Source: an uncultured Tateyamaria sp.
GTDB lineage: Bacteria; Pseudomonadota; Alphaproteobacteria; Rhodobacterales; Rhodobacteraceae
Assembly: GCF_947488715.1 (NCBI RefSeq)
Contig: NZ_CANLAG010000007.1
Location: forward strand, 124,001-188,000
DNA length: 64,000 nucleotides
Direction: 5' to 3'
Shown in pieces: positions 36,220 to 43,677 of the stretch. A program made the position numbers and the translations under genes. The number at the start of each line of letters is the position of its first letter. The stretch's first letter is position 1. Below the pieces are notes generated by a model. The model had not been told where the DNA came from. It saw only the letters and a list, made by a program, of their open reading frames with translations, and did no database searches.

Positions 36220-37719
36220 TCACTCCATTACGGGAATCGAGAACTCTCCACCTTCCTTAATGCCAGACGGCCAGCGCGCCGTCACTGTTTTGGTGCGCGT
36301 ATAGAATTTGAACGCGTCCGGGCCGTGTTGGTTCAGGTCGCCAAACACTGATTTCTTCCAGCCGCCAAAGGTGTGATAGGCCAGCGGCACCGGGATCGGC
36401 ACGTTGATACCCACCATGCCAACGTTGATCCGGTTGGCAAAGTCACGCGCCGTGTCGCCATCGCGGGTAAAGATCGCAGTGCCGTTGCCATATTCATGGT
36501 CCATGGCAAGGCCAATCGCCTCTTCGTAAGACTGGGCGCGCACAGTGGTCAGCACGGGGCCAAAAATCTCTTGCTTGTAGATGTCCATGTCCTTGGTCGC
36601 GCGGTCAAAGAGGTGTGGCCCGACGAAATAGCCGTCCTCATAGCCCTGCAATTTGAAATCGCGCCCGTCGACGACCAACTCGGCACCTTGGTCGATACCG
36701 GTTTGTACCAGACGTTCGATGTTGGCCTTGGCCGCGCCGGTCACAACGGGGCCATAGTCGACATCCTTGCCCGCAGTGTAGGGGCCAACCTTCAGTTTTT
36801 CGATGCGCGGCACCAGCTTTTCAATCAGGCGGTCTGCGGTTTCATCTCCCACGGGTACGGCCACCGAAATGGCCATGCAACGCTCCCCTGCGGCACCGTA
36901 TCCTGCGCCGACAAGGGCGTCTGCCGCCTGATCCATATCCGCGTCGGGCATCACGATCATGTGGTTCTTGGCACCACCGAAACACTGCACGCGTTTGCCG
37001 TTGGCACAGCCGGTGGCATAGATGTATTCCGCAATCGGTGTCGACCCGACAAAGCCGATGGACTGGATCACATCGTCGTGCAGGATCGCATCTACCGCTT
37101 CCTTGTCGCCGTTCACGACTTGCAGGATGCCCTTGGGCAGGCCCGCTTCTTCCATCAGTTCGGCCAGCATCAGCGGCACAGACGGATCACGTTCGGAGGG
37201 TTTGAGGATGAAGGCGTTGCCGCACGCAATGGCGGGCGCAAACATCCACATCGGGATCATGGCCGGAAAGTTGAAGGGTGTGATGCCTGCCGTGACCCCA
37301 AGCGCCTGGCGCATGGAATACATGTCGATGCCGGGGCCGGCGCTGTCGGTGTACTCGCCTTTCAGCAGGTGGGGCGCGCCAATGCAGTATTCGACCACTT
37401 CCAGCCCGCGCTGCACGTCACCCGCCGCATCCGGCAGCGTCTTGCCGTGCTCGCGGCTCAGCGCCTCGGCCAGCTTGTCCATGTCGCGGTTCAGCAGGGT
37501 GACAAACTTCATCATCACGCGCGCGCGGCGCTGTGGGTTGACAGCCGCCCATGCGGGCTGTGCCTGAGCTGCCACTTCGACGGCGTGCGCGACTTCTTCG
37601 GTCGATGCCAGCGGCACCTTGGCCTGCACCTCACCGGTGGCCGGGTTCATCACGTCGGCAAACCGTCCGGACGTTCCAGCCACGTGGGCGCCGCCAATAT
37701 AGTGAGAAAGCTCTTGCAT
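36220..37719 (-). CDS. mmsA: CoA-acylating methylmalonate-semialdehyde dehydrogenase
   Basis: Oxidises methylmalonate semialdehyde to propionyl-CoA with NAD and CoA, the end of the valine branch. The 499-residue protein has the aldehyde dehydrogenase core, SIGFVGSTPIAEYIY, CFGGAKNHMIVMPDAD and the catalytic Cys in GERCMAISV. Start 37719 (MQELSHYIGG) follows AGGAGG; the frame is open a further 72 codons upstream but that runs through the promoter. It is first gene of the operon and divergent from a LysR regulator. Confidence 0.96.
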   Translation of the reverse strand: MQELSHYIGGAHVAGTSGRFADVMNPATGEVQAKVPLASTEEVAHAVEVAAQAQPAWAAVNPQRRARVMMKFVTLLNRDMDKLAEALSREHGKTLPDAAGDVQRGLEVVEYCIGAPHLLKGEYTDSAGPGIDMYSMRQALGVTAGITPFNFPAMIPMWMFAPAIACGNAFILKPSERDPSVPLMLAELMEEAGLPKGILQVVNGDKEAVDAILHDDVIQSIGFVGSTPIAEYIYATGCANGKRVQCFGGAKNHMIVMPDADMDQAADALVGAGYGAAGERCMAISVAVPVGDETADRLIEKLVPRIEKLKVGPYTAGKDVDYGPVVTGAAKANIERLVQTGIDQGAELVVDGRDFKLQGYEDGYFVGPHLFDRATKDMDIYKQEIFGPVLTTVRAQSYEEAIGLAMDHEYGNGTAIFTRDGDTARDFANRINVGMVGINVPIPVPLAYHTFGGWKKSVFGDLNQHGPDAFKFYTRTKTVTARWPSGIKEGGEFSIPVME

Positions 37720-37790
37720 GTGTCCTCCTGCGCCTGCGCGCCAGCAAAATGGGTCCGGGTCATGTCCGGTTTGAGCGGCAGGATAGTCTT

Positions 37791-37848
37791 GCAAAATAGA
37801 GGGTAAAAGAGGCAACTGGGCAAAATAGTAATGCAAAAATGCAAAATA
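37791..37848. promoter_or_regulatory. GCAAAATA repeats in the mmsA/lysR intergenic region
   Basis: GCAAAATA occurs at 37791, 37820 and 37841, with near copies GCAAAATG at 37744 and GCAAAAAT at 37833, all in the same orientation within about 105 bases between divergent mmsA and lysR. Probably binding sites for the adjacent LysR protein or a second regulator. Confidence 0.55.
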
Positions 37849-37867
37849 CAGAGAGGGTGACACCACG

Positions 37868-38785
37868 ATGCACTGGGATGACATGCGCCTGTTTCTGGCT
37901 GTTGCGCGAGCCGAAACGCTGTCAGGCGCCAGCAAAGCAGTACGTCTGGACGCGGCAACCCTCGGGCGTCGCGTCGCGCGTCTGGAACGCGACCTTGGCG
38001 CTGCCCTGTTTGTGAAATCCCCCCAGGGCTATTCCGTTACAATGGCGGGCGAGCGGTTGCTGGCGAGCGCCGAGGCCGCCGAAGCGGCAATGCGTGGGGC
38101 TGCCGATGGGCTGTCGGCCTTGCGCCAATCAGATCAGGGGCCGCATTCCGCCGCCCTCAGCGGTCAGGTGCGGATAGGAGCGCCCGACGGCTGCGCCAAT
38201 TACATCCTGCCGCAGGTCTGCGCCGCCATTGTGGATCAACATCCCGCGCTCGACATTCAGATCGTCGCCTTGCCGCGTGTCGTCAACCTGTCGCGCCGCG
38301 AGGCCGACTTTGCCATCGCGGTCAGTGCGCCAACAGCAGGGCGGTTAACCGTTCAGCGCATCACGGACTACCGGCTGCACTTTGCCGCGAGTGACCGGTA
38401 TCTACAGTCCACTGCGCCGATCCGCAGGCTGGAAGACCTCAGGGACCACCAGATTGTCGGCTATATCCCCGACATGATCTTTGATCAGGAACTGGACTAT
38501 CTGGCGGATGTCGGTGTGGCCCGCGTGGCGCTGGCGTCAAACTCGGTTGCGGTACAGTTGAACATCCTACGACAGGGAGCAGGCATTGGCGTGGTCCATG
38601 ACTTTGCGCTCGACGCCGCGCCGGGGGTGCAGCGAGTCCTGACGGATGCGTTTTCACTCACGCGCAGCTTCTACTTGATCCGGCACGCCGCAGATCAGGA
38701 ACACAGCCGACTGCAAAGAATTGCCGACTTGCTGTCCCATGGGATCAAGGCTGAAGTCAGCAGGCTAGAAGGCAAAGTAAATTAA
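37868..38785 (+). CDS. LysR family transcriptional regulator
   Basis: A 305-residue regulator with the N-terminal winged HTH (1-60, MRLFLAVARAETLSGASKAV...LGRRVARLERDLGAALF) and a LysR substrate-binding domain (about 98-295, GQVRIGAPDGCANYILPQ). It is divergent from mmsA with 148 bases between starts, the usual arrangement for a regulator of the neighbouring operon. Effector unknown; a valine-pathway intermediate is likely from context. Confidence 0.93.
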   Translation: MHWDDMRLFLAVARAETLSGASKAVRLDAATLGRRVARLERDLGAALFVKSPQGYSVTMAGERLLASAEAAEAAMRGAADGLSALRQSDQGPHSAALSGQVRIGAPDGCANYILPQVCAAIVDQHPALDIQIVALPRVVNLSRREADFAIAVSAPTAGRLTVQRITDYRLHFAASDRYLQSTAPIRRLEDLRDHQIVGYIPDMIFDQELDYLADVGVARVALASNSVAVQLNILRQGAGIGVVHDFALDAAPGVQRVLTDAFSLTRSFYLIRHAADQEHSRLQRIADLLSHGIKAEVSRLEGKVN

Positions 38786-38954
38786 AAACAATGCACTGAG
38801 GGTGGTTTCTGATCTATCACATGAGAAACGCCCGACGCGTTTACCCTGCAAACGACACGCCTACATTCAACCATCGGCTGTGTCCAGACTTGACACGGAC
38901 CCGCTTCGCACCTGACGCTGGGGTCACGGAAATGTCAGCGCGAGGACCCAGACC

Positions 38955-39389
38955 ATGCTTGTCCACCAGATTCTCAAGGCGAAATCCGATGATGCGGTTG
39001 TGACCGTCCCGCCCGGCACGAAAGTGTCAGAGGCCGCGCGCATCCTGGCCGAACGCAAAATCGGGACAGTCGTCATATCCAGCGACGGTGTGACCGCGGA
39101 CGGCATCCTGTCCGAGCGTGACATCGTGCGCGTGCTGGCCAAACGGGGTGGGGCGATTCTGTCCGACCCGGTGGACAGCTTCATGACCGTCAAACTTGTC
39201 ACATGCGGGCGTGACGACAGTGCGGACGCGGTGCTGCAAAAGATGACGGATGGTCGGTTTCGCCACATGCCTGTGCTCGAGGACGGCCAGTTGGTTGGGC
39301 TGATCACGCTCGGTGACGTGGTCAAGGCGCGCCTCGCCGAACTGGCGATGGAAAAGGACGCGCTGCAAGGCATGATCATGGGCCACTGA
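38955..39389 (+). CDS. Tandem CBS-domain protein
   Basis: A 144-residue protein made of two CBS motifs (about 8-65 and 72-130), forming one Bateman module that typically binds adenine nucleotides or SAM as an energy sensor. Motifs AARILAERKIGTVVISSDG, ILSERDIVR and RFRHMPVLEDGQLVGLITLGDVVKARL are clear. No catalytic domain is attached. It lies 63 bases upstream of coaD and may share its transcript. Confidence 0.92.
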   Translation: MLVHQILKAKSDDAVVTVPPGTKVSEAARILAERKIGTVVISSDGVTADGILSERDIVRVLAKRGGAILSDPVDSFMTVKLVTCGRDDSADAVLQKMTDGRFRHMPVLEDGQLVGLITLGDVVKARLAELAMEKDALQGMIMGH

Positions 39390-39452
39390 CCGCGCTTGCA
39401 TTCAGCGCCGTGAAATGATGCAGTGCGGAAACGACGACTGACGGAGCCGCCC

Positions 39453-39944
39453 ATGCGCATCGGCCTTTACCCCGGCACCTTTGACCCGATCACCTTGGGT
39501 CATATCGACATCATCCGCCGGGCCAGCCCCATGGTCGACCGTCTGGTCATCGGCGTCGCCATCAACCGCGACAAGGGGCCGTTGTTCCCGCTAGAGGACC
39601 GCGTCGCCATGATCGAGGCGGAGTGCGCCAAGCTCAGTGAGCAGACCGGCACCGAGATTGTCGCACACCCGTTTGAAAACCTCCTGATCGACTGCGCCCG
39701 CGACGTCGGCGCTCAGACCATCATCCGCGGCCTGCGGGCTGTCGCGGATTTTGAGTATGAATATCAGATGGTCGGTATGAACCGCCAATTGGACAACAGC
39801 ATCGAAACAGTGTTTTTGATGGCTGAGGCCGAACATCAGGCGATTGCCTCCAAGCTGGTCAAGGAAATCGCGCGCCTCGGCGGGGACGTCAGCAAATTCG
39901 TGACACCGCTGGTGAATGACGCGTTGAGAGAGCGGTTTGGCTAA
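39453..39944 (+). CDS. coaD: Phosphopantetheine adenylyltransferase
   Basis: Joins ATP and 4'-phosphopantetheine to dephospho-CoA, the penultimate CoA step. The 163-residue protein has the nucleotidyltransferase motif YPGTFDPITLGHIDII, RGLRAVADFEYEYQM and the C-terminal ISSK-like element (AIASKLVKEIARLGGDVSKFV). I chose ATG 39453 because it restores the standard N-terminus MRIGLYPGTFDP, with GACGGAG upstream; the GTG at 39423 would add ten residues. Confidence 0.96.
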   Translation: MRIGLYPGTFDPITLGHIDIIRRASPMVDRLVIGVAINRDKGPLFPLEDRVAMIEAECAKLSEQTGTEIVAHPFENLLIDCARDVGAQTIIRGLRAVADFEYEYQMVGMNRQLDNSIETVFLMAEAEHQAIASKLVKEIARLGGDVSKFVTPLVNDALRERFG

Positions 39945-40057
39945 CGTCTTCTGACCCACGGGCAAACCTATTTCACCATCCAAGCATAACGCATAGGTGC
40001 AGAGATCATTGCTCTGCTGATTGCCAGCGCGCGGCCTGAACCGTGCCGGGGCCTGAC

Positions 40058-40075
40058 CGTTCAACGGATTGAACG
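40058..40075. other. Inverted repeat between coaD and DUF4142 gene
   Basis: CGTTCAA-CGGA-TTGAACG, perfect 7-bp arms, about 93 bases before the DUF4142 start. It could be an operator; it lacks a T-run, so it is not an obvious terminator. Confidence 0.4.
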
Positions 40076-40167
40076 ATCGGCATTGACTCGCGAACGCTGT
40101 GACATGGGCGAGGGGGGTATGCCGCCACTAGTTAGGGGGCACACAACCTTAACCCGGAGGACCCCTC

Positions 40168-40701
40168 ATGAAGAAAATCATCTCTGCGCTGGCATTTGCC
40201 GCGGCAATGGTCGGCGCGCAAGCCCAGGCCCAAGACATCGCTGCCATGAACGATCTGGAGTTTGCCCATATCGCCTATACAGCCGACAACATCGACATCC
40301 GCTATGCGCATCTGGCGCTGGCGCTGTCCAAGAACCCGGACATCCACGAGTTTGCCCGCACCATGATCCGCGACCACGAAGCGGTCAACGAAGCGGCGCT
40401 GGGTTTGCTGGACAAGCTTGGTGCAACGGCACAGGACAACGCAGTCAGCCAGGCTCTGGACGCGCGTGCGGACAAGATCGTGGCCGACTTCGTCAAGCTG
40501 GAAGGCGACGCGTTCGACATGGCCTACGCCGAGAACGAACTGGCCTACCACAAAGAGGTCAACGCATTGGTCGAAGGCACCATGATCCCCAACATCGACA
40601 ATGCCGAAGTCAAAGCGCTCTTCGAGCAAGGGCTTGAGATCTTCAAGGCCCATGAGAAACACGCCGAGGCGATGGTAAAAGGCCTGGACCACGACCACTG
40701 A
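40168..40701 (+). CDS. DUF4142 domain-containing exported protein
   Basis: A 177-residue protein with a Sec signal peptide (about 1-21, MKKIISALAFAAAMVGAQAQA) and a DUF4142 helical bundle (about 28-170) related to ferritin-like folds; His-rich positions include RDHEA, LAYHKEV and the C-terminal KGLDHDH. AGGAGG-like site CGGAGGA lies just upstream. The stop overlaps the cupredoxin start (TGATG), so both are co-translated. A role in periplasmic metal or redox handling is inferred from this pairing only. Confidence 0.9.
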   Translation: MKKIISALAFAAAMVGAQAQAQDIAAMNDLEFAHIAYTADNIDIRYAHLALALSKNPDIHEFARTMIRDHEAVNEAALGLLDKLGATAQDNAVSQALDARADKIVADFVKLEGDAFDMAYAENELAYHKEVNALVEGTMIPNIDNAEVKALFEQGLEIFKAHEKHAEAMVKGLDHDH

Positions 40702-41042
40702 TGGGTCCGTTGAAGACACGGCGTGCCGTCTTGACGGGAGCGGCTGCTGCGGCAGCCGCTTCCAGCGCGGGCATCGCCTATGCCGCCAATCCCGTAACGC
40801 ATGTGGTGCGCATCACCAGCTTTGTCTTTGTGCCGGAGCGCATTGAGGTGCAGGTGGGAGATACCATCCGCTGGGTCAATGACGACCTGGCGCCCCATAC
40901 GGCGACGGCAGACGCGTTCGGGTGGGATACGGGCGAAATCGGGAACTCTCAGGCGGCAGAGATTGTGGTCACGCAAGACATGGAAACCACCTATTTCTGC
41001 GTGTTCCATCCCCATATGACAGGCCAGATCGTCATCGGGTAA
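40701..41042 (+). CDS. Exported plastocyanin/amicyanin-like blue copper protein
   Basis: Small cupredoxin of 113 residues. An RR-containing signal (KTRRAVLTGAAAAAAASSAGIAYA) suggests Tat export. The mature domain carries the type 1 copper ligands: His in LAPHTATAD, then Cys, His and Met in FCVFHPHM. It probably carries electrons in the periplasm. It is coupled to the DUF4142 gene; the physiological partner is unknown. Confidence 0.92.
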   Translation: MGPLKTRRAVLTGAAAAAAASSAGIAYAANPVTHVVRITSFVFVPERIEVQVGDTIRWVNDDLAPHTATADAFGWDTGEIGNSQAAEIVVTQDMETTYFCVFHPHMTGQIVIG

Positions 41043-41065
41043 CGCAGGAACCCTCGATCCAGACC

Positions 41066-41096
41066 AAAAAAAGGGCGTCCGTTTGGACGCCCTTTT
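41066..41096. terminator. Bidirectional terminator cupredoxin/gap
   Basis: AAGGGCGTCC-GTTT-GGACGCCCTT, a perfect 10-bp stem flanked by A-run on the left and TTTT on the right, between convergent genes. Confidence 0.9.
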
Positions 41097-41117
41097 CCGT
41101 GTTCGATTGTGCGGGGA

Positions 41118-42122
41118 TTACAGGTACTTGCCCATCTCGACGGCCGTGTCACCCATGCGGTTCGAGAAACCCCATTCGTTGTCGTACCAGCTGAGGATAC
41201 GCACCATGTTGCCGTCCATCACCTTGGTCTGGTCGGTGGCAAAGATCGACGAATGTGGGTCGTGGTTGAAATCCATCGACACCAGTTTCGCGTCGGTCAC
41301 ACCGAGCACACCCTTGAGGGGGCCGGAGGCTGCAGCGGCGGACATCGCGGCGTTGATCTGCTCGATGGTCACGTCACCGTCCACTTCGACAGTCAGGTCC
41401 ACGCAAGACACGTTGGGCGTGGGCACGCGGATAGCCACGCCGTCCAGCTTGCCGTTCAGCTCGGGCATCACCAGACCCACGGCCTTGGCAGCACCGGTGG
41501 AGGTGGGGATCATCGACAGGGCCGCCGCGCGGGCGCGGTAGAGGTCCTTGTGCATCGTGTCCAGCGTCGGTTGGTCGCCGGTATAGCTGTGCACGGTGGT
41601 CATGAACCCACGCTTGATGCCGAACTGGTCGTGCAGCACCTTGGCCACGGGCGTCAGGCAGTTGGTGGTGCAGGACGCGTTCGACACCACCACGTCATCC
41701 CCGGACAGGGTGTCGTGGTTCACGCCGTAGACGATGGTTTTGTCCGCATCTTTGCCGGGGGCGGAAATCAGTACCCGGCTCGACCCGTTCTCGAGATGCG
41801 CCTGGCACGCGTCCTTGGACGTAAAGATGCCCGTGCATTCCAGCACGATGTCCACATGCGCCCAAGGCAGGTCAGCCGGGTTGCGCTCTGCCGTCACTTT
41901 GATGGGGCCGTGGCCCACGTCGATGCTGTCGGCGGATGTTTTGACCTGCACCGGGAACCGGCCATGCACACTGTCATATTGCAGCAGGTGGGCGTTGGTC
42001 TCGACCGGTCCCAGGTCGTTGATGGCAACGACTTCGATATCTGTGCGTCCGCTTTCCACAATCGCACGCAGCACGTTACGACCGATGCGGCCAAATCCAT
42101 TGATTGCAACTTTGATGGCCAT
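41118..42122 (-). CDS. gap: Glyceraldehyde-3-phosphate dehydrogenase, NAD type
   Basis: Interconverts glyceraldehyde-3-phosphate and 1,3-bisphosphoglycerate. The 334-residue protein has the Rossmann motif INGFGRIGR, the catalytic SNASCTTNCLTP and HSYTGDQPTLD. At the NAD-ribose position it has Asp36-Leu37, the usual NAD-specific pair. I start at 42122 (MAIKVAINGF) with GGGGGAT directly upstream; an ATG 12 bases earlier is possible. It follows a paralogue and a 47-residue gene on the same strand. Confidence 0.95.
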   Translation of the reverse strand: MAIKVAINGFGRIGRNVLRAIVESGRTDIEVVAINDLGPVETNAHLLQYDSVHGRFPVQVKTSADSIDVGHGPIKVTAERNPADLPWAHVDIVLECTGIFTSKDACQAHLENGSSRVLISAPGKDADKTIVYGVNHDTLSGDDVVVSNASCTTNCLTPVAKVLHDQFGIKRGFMTTVHSYTGDQPTLDTMHKDLYRARAAALSMIPTSTGAAKAVGLVMPELNGKLDGVAIRVPTPNVSCVDLTVEVDGDVTIEQINAAMSAAAASGPLKGVLGVTDAKLVSMDFNHDPHSSIFATDQTKVMDGNMVRILSWYDNEWGFSNRMGDTAVEMGKYL

Positions 42123-42185
42123 GGTATCCCCCATGTCTGGCGTCAGAATACAGTCTGAAGCAACGGGGTCAGAATACCCCGCGCC

Positions 42186-42197
42186 GTTACCGCTAAC
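42186..42197. promoter_or_regulatory. Operator-like palindrome upstream of first gap
   Basis: GTTACCGCTAAC, 64 bases before the gap start. The GTTA/TAAC arms around a central CG match the elements before the second gap gene and resemble those before pdhA and lpdA. Confidence 0.6.
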
Positions 42198-42250
42198 AAA
42201 GGCATGCGAGACGGATTGTCAACCGGGCAGGGTGCACAACACAGTGCGAC

Positions 42251-42394
42251 CTATCGCCAGAATGCGATCCATTCGAGTAGTTCGGCGAATTTTTTGCCCA
42301 GAAACACCAGGTGTTCGGACCCGTACAGCATGACGTCCACCGTGATCGCGCCGATGATCAAAAGGCCAAGAAAGATCGCGTTGCTGTTGGTCAT
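42251..42394 (-). CDS. 47-residue single-pass membrane protein between gap paralogues
   Basis: Short gene sitting between two gap genes on the same strand. The product is MTNSNAIFLGLLIIGAITVD then VMLYGSEHLVFLGKKFAELL and EWIAFWR: one membrane helix (about 5-24) and an amphipathic, aromatic C-terminal helix. I recall similar short proteins next to gap in other Rhodobacterales, which supports it being real. Function unknown; a membrane tether for glycolytic enzyme is speculation. Confidence 0.75.
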   Translation of the reverse strand: MTNSNAIFLGLLIIGAITVDVMLYGSEHLVFLGKKFAELLEWIAFWR

Positions 42395-42473
42395 GGATCG
42401 GATGGGCCTGAATGCAAAAAGGGCAGGGCCGTTGTGACAGCCCCGCCCGATCCTTGCAAGTCCGCGTGCCTGA

Positions 42474-43475
42474 TCAGCCGAGGCGGCCCATCGCCACGGC
42501 CACATCGGCCATACGTGCGGAAAATGCCCATTCATTGTCGTACCATGCCAGAACACGCACCAGCCGGTTGCCGACAACCTTGGTCTGATCGGGTGCAAAG
42601 ATCGACGAATGTTCAGTGTGGTTAAAGTCGATGCTGACCTTCTGTTCGTCATCATAGGCCAGAACGCGGCCAATCGGCCCCTGAACGGCCTGTGCCACGG
42701 CGGCGTTGACCTCTTCCTTGGTCACATCGCGGCCCGCCTCGAATGTGAGGTCCACGGCGGACACGTTGGGCGTGGGTACGCGCATCGCGGTGCCGTCCAG
42801 CTTGCCCGCCAGATTGGGCAGGACCTCGCCGAGCGCCTTGGCCGCTCCAGTGGATGTGGGGATCATCGCCATGGCCGCCGACCGCGCGCGGTAGAGATCG
42901 TCGTGGCGGCGGTCCAGCGTGGGCTGGTCACCGGTATAGCTGTGGATCGTGGTCATCACGCCGCGCTCGATGCCAATCGCCTCGTCCAGAACCTTGGCCA
43001 GCGGGGCCAGACAGTTCGTGGTGCAGGACCCGTTCGAGATCATCCGATCATTGGCCGCCAGCAGGTCATCGTTCACGCCGAACACAACCGTCTTGTCCAC
43101 GTTTTTGCCGGGCGCAGACAACAGCACCTTTTTGGCGCCACGTTCGAAATGGATGTTGGCCTTTTCACCGTCGTTGAACTTGCCCGTGCATTCCAGCACC
43201 ACGTCCACGCCGTCCCAGTCCAGCTCGTTCATGTCATAGGTCGACATCATTCGGATCGGCCCACGGCCCAGATCCATCGTGTTGTTGGACACTGTGATCT
43301 CGTGCGGGAAACGGCCATGGATGCTGTCGTATTTCATCAGATGCGCCGCGGTTTCCAGCGGGCCCGTGGCGTTCACCGCCACCACATCGATGTCATTGCG
43401 CATGGATGTGGCGATGTGGTTCAGTGTGCAGCGTCCGATGCGCCCAAACCCATTGATGCCAACTTTGATTGTCAT
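42474..43475 (-). CDS. gap: Glyceraldehyde-3-phosphate dehydrogenase, second paralogue (NADP-leaning)
   Basis: A 333-residue GAPDH with INGFGRIGRCTL, catalytic SNGSCTTNCLAP and HSYTGDQPTLD. At the cofactor-selecting site it has Ala36-Thr37 instead of Asp36-Leu37. Loss of that Asp is associated with NADP or dual specificity, as in gluconeogenic or Calvin-type GAPDHs. Three operator-like sites lie upstream in the divergent DUF808 intergenic region. It is 79 bases before the 47-residue gene. Confidence 0.94.
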   Translation of the reverse strand: MTIKVGINGFGRIGRCTLNHIATSMRNDIDVVAVNATGPLETAAHLMKYDSIHGRFPHEITVSNNTMDLGRGPIRMMSTYDMNELDWDGVDVVLECTGKFNDGEKANIHFERGAKKVLLSAPGKNVDKTVVFGVNDDLLAANDRMISNGSCTTNCLAPLAKVLDEAIGIERGVMTTIHSYTGDQPTLDRRHDDLYRARSAAMAMIPTSTGAAKALGEVLPNLAGKLDGTAMRVPTPNVSAVDLTFEAGRDVTKEEVNAAVAQAVQGPIGRVLAYDDEQKVSIDFNHTEHSSIFAPDQTKVVGNRLVRVLAWYDNEWAFSARMADVAVAMGRLG

Positions 43476-43570
43476 GGTGATGGTCCTTCCGCAACGGCAG
43501 CTTGTGTGTCACGGGCGTGATAGCCGCCGCACCGCGGCATGAGAACCCTTAAAGGCGCGGAAAAACAAAG

Positions 43571-43584
43571 TGTTAGCGATAAAC
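43571..43584. promoter_or_regulatory. Operator-like site 1, gap/DUF808 intergenic
   Basis: TGTTAGCGATAAAC, 96 bases before the gap start. One arm is of the gap type (TGTTA), the other of the pdh type (TAAAC), with central CG. Confidence 0.6.
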
Positions 43585-43601
43585 GTGGCAAACGGTATAC
43601 A

Positions 43602-43613
43602 GTTGGCGCTAAC
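43602..43613. promoter_or_regulatory. Operator-like site 2, gap/DUF808 intergenic
   Basis: GTTGGCGCTAAC; one mismatch from a perfect GTTAGCGCTAAC palindrome. It lies 31 bases from site 1, about three helical turns. Confidence 0.6.
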
Positions 43614-43635
43614 AGTATGCGGAACCAACACAAGG

Positions 43636-43650
43636 TGTTATGCGCTAACG
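43636..43650. promoter_or_regulatory. Operator-like site 3, near DUF808 start
   Basis: TGTTATGCGCTAACG, an arm pair with one extra base, 28 bases before the DUF808 start. It could regulate DUF808 or aid looping with sites 1 and 2. Confidence 0.45.
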
Positions 43651-43677
43651 TAAGGCGCGCAACAGGGAGACGGCGGA

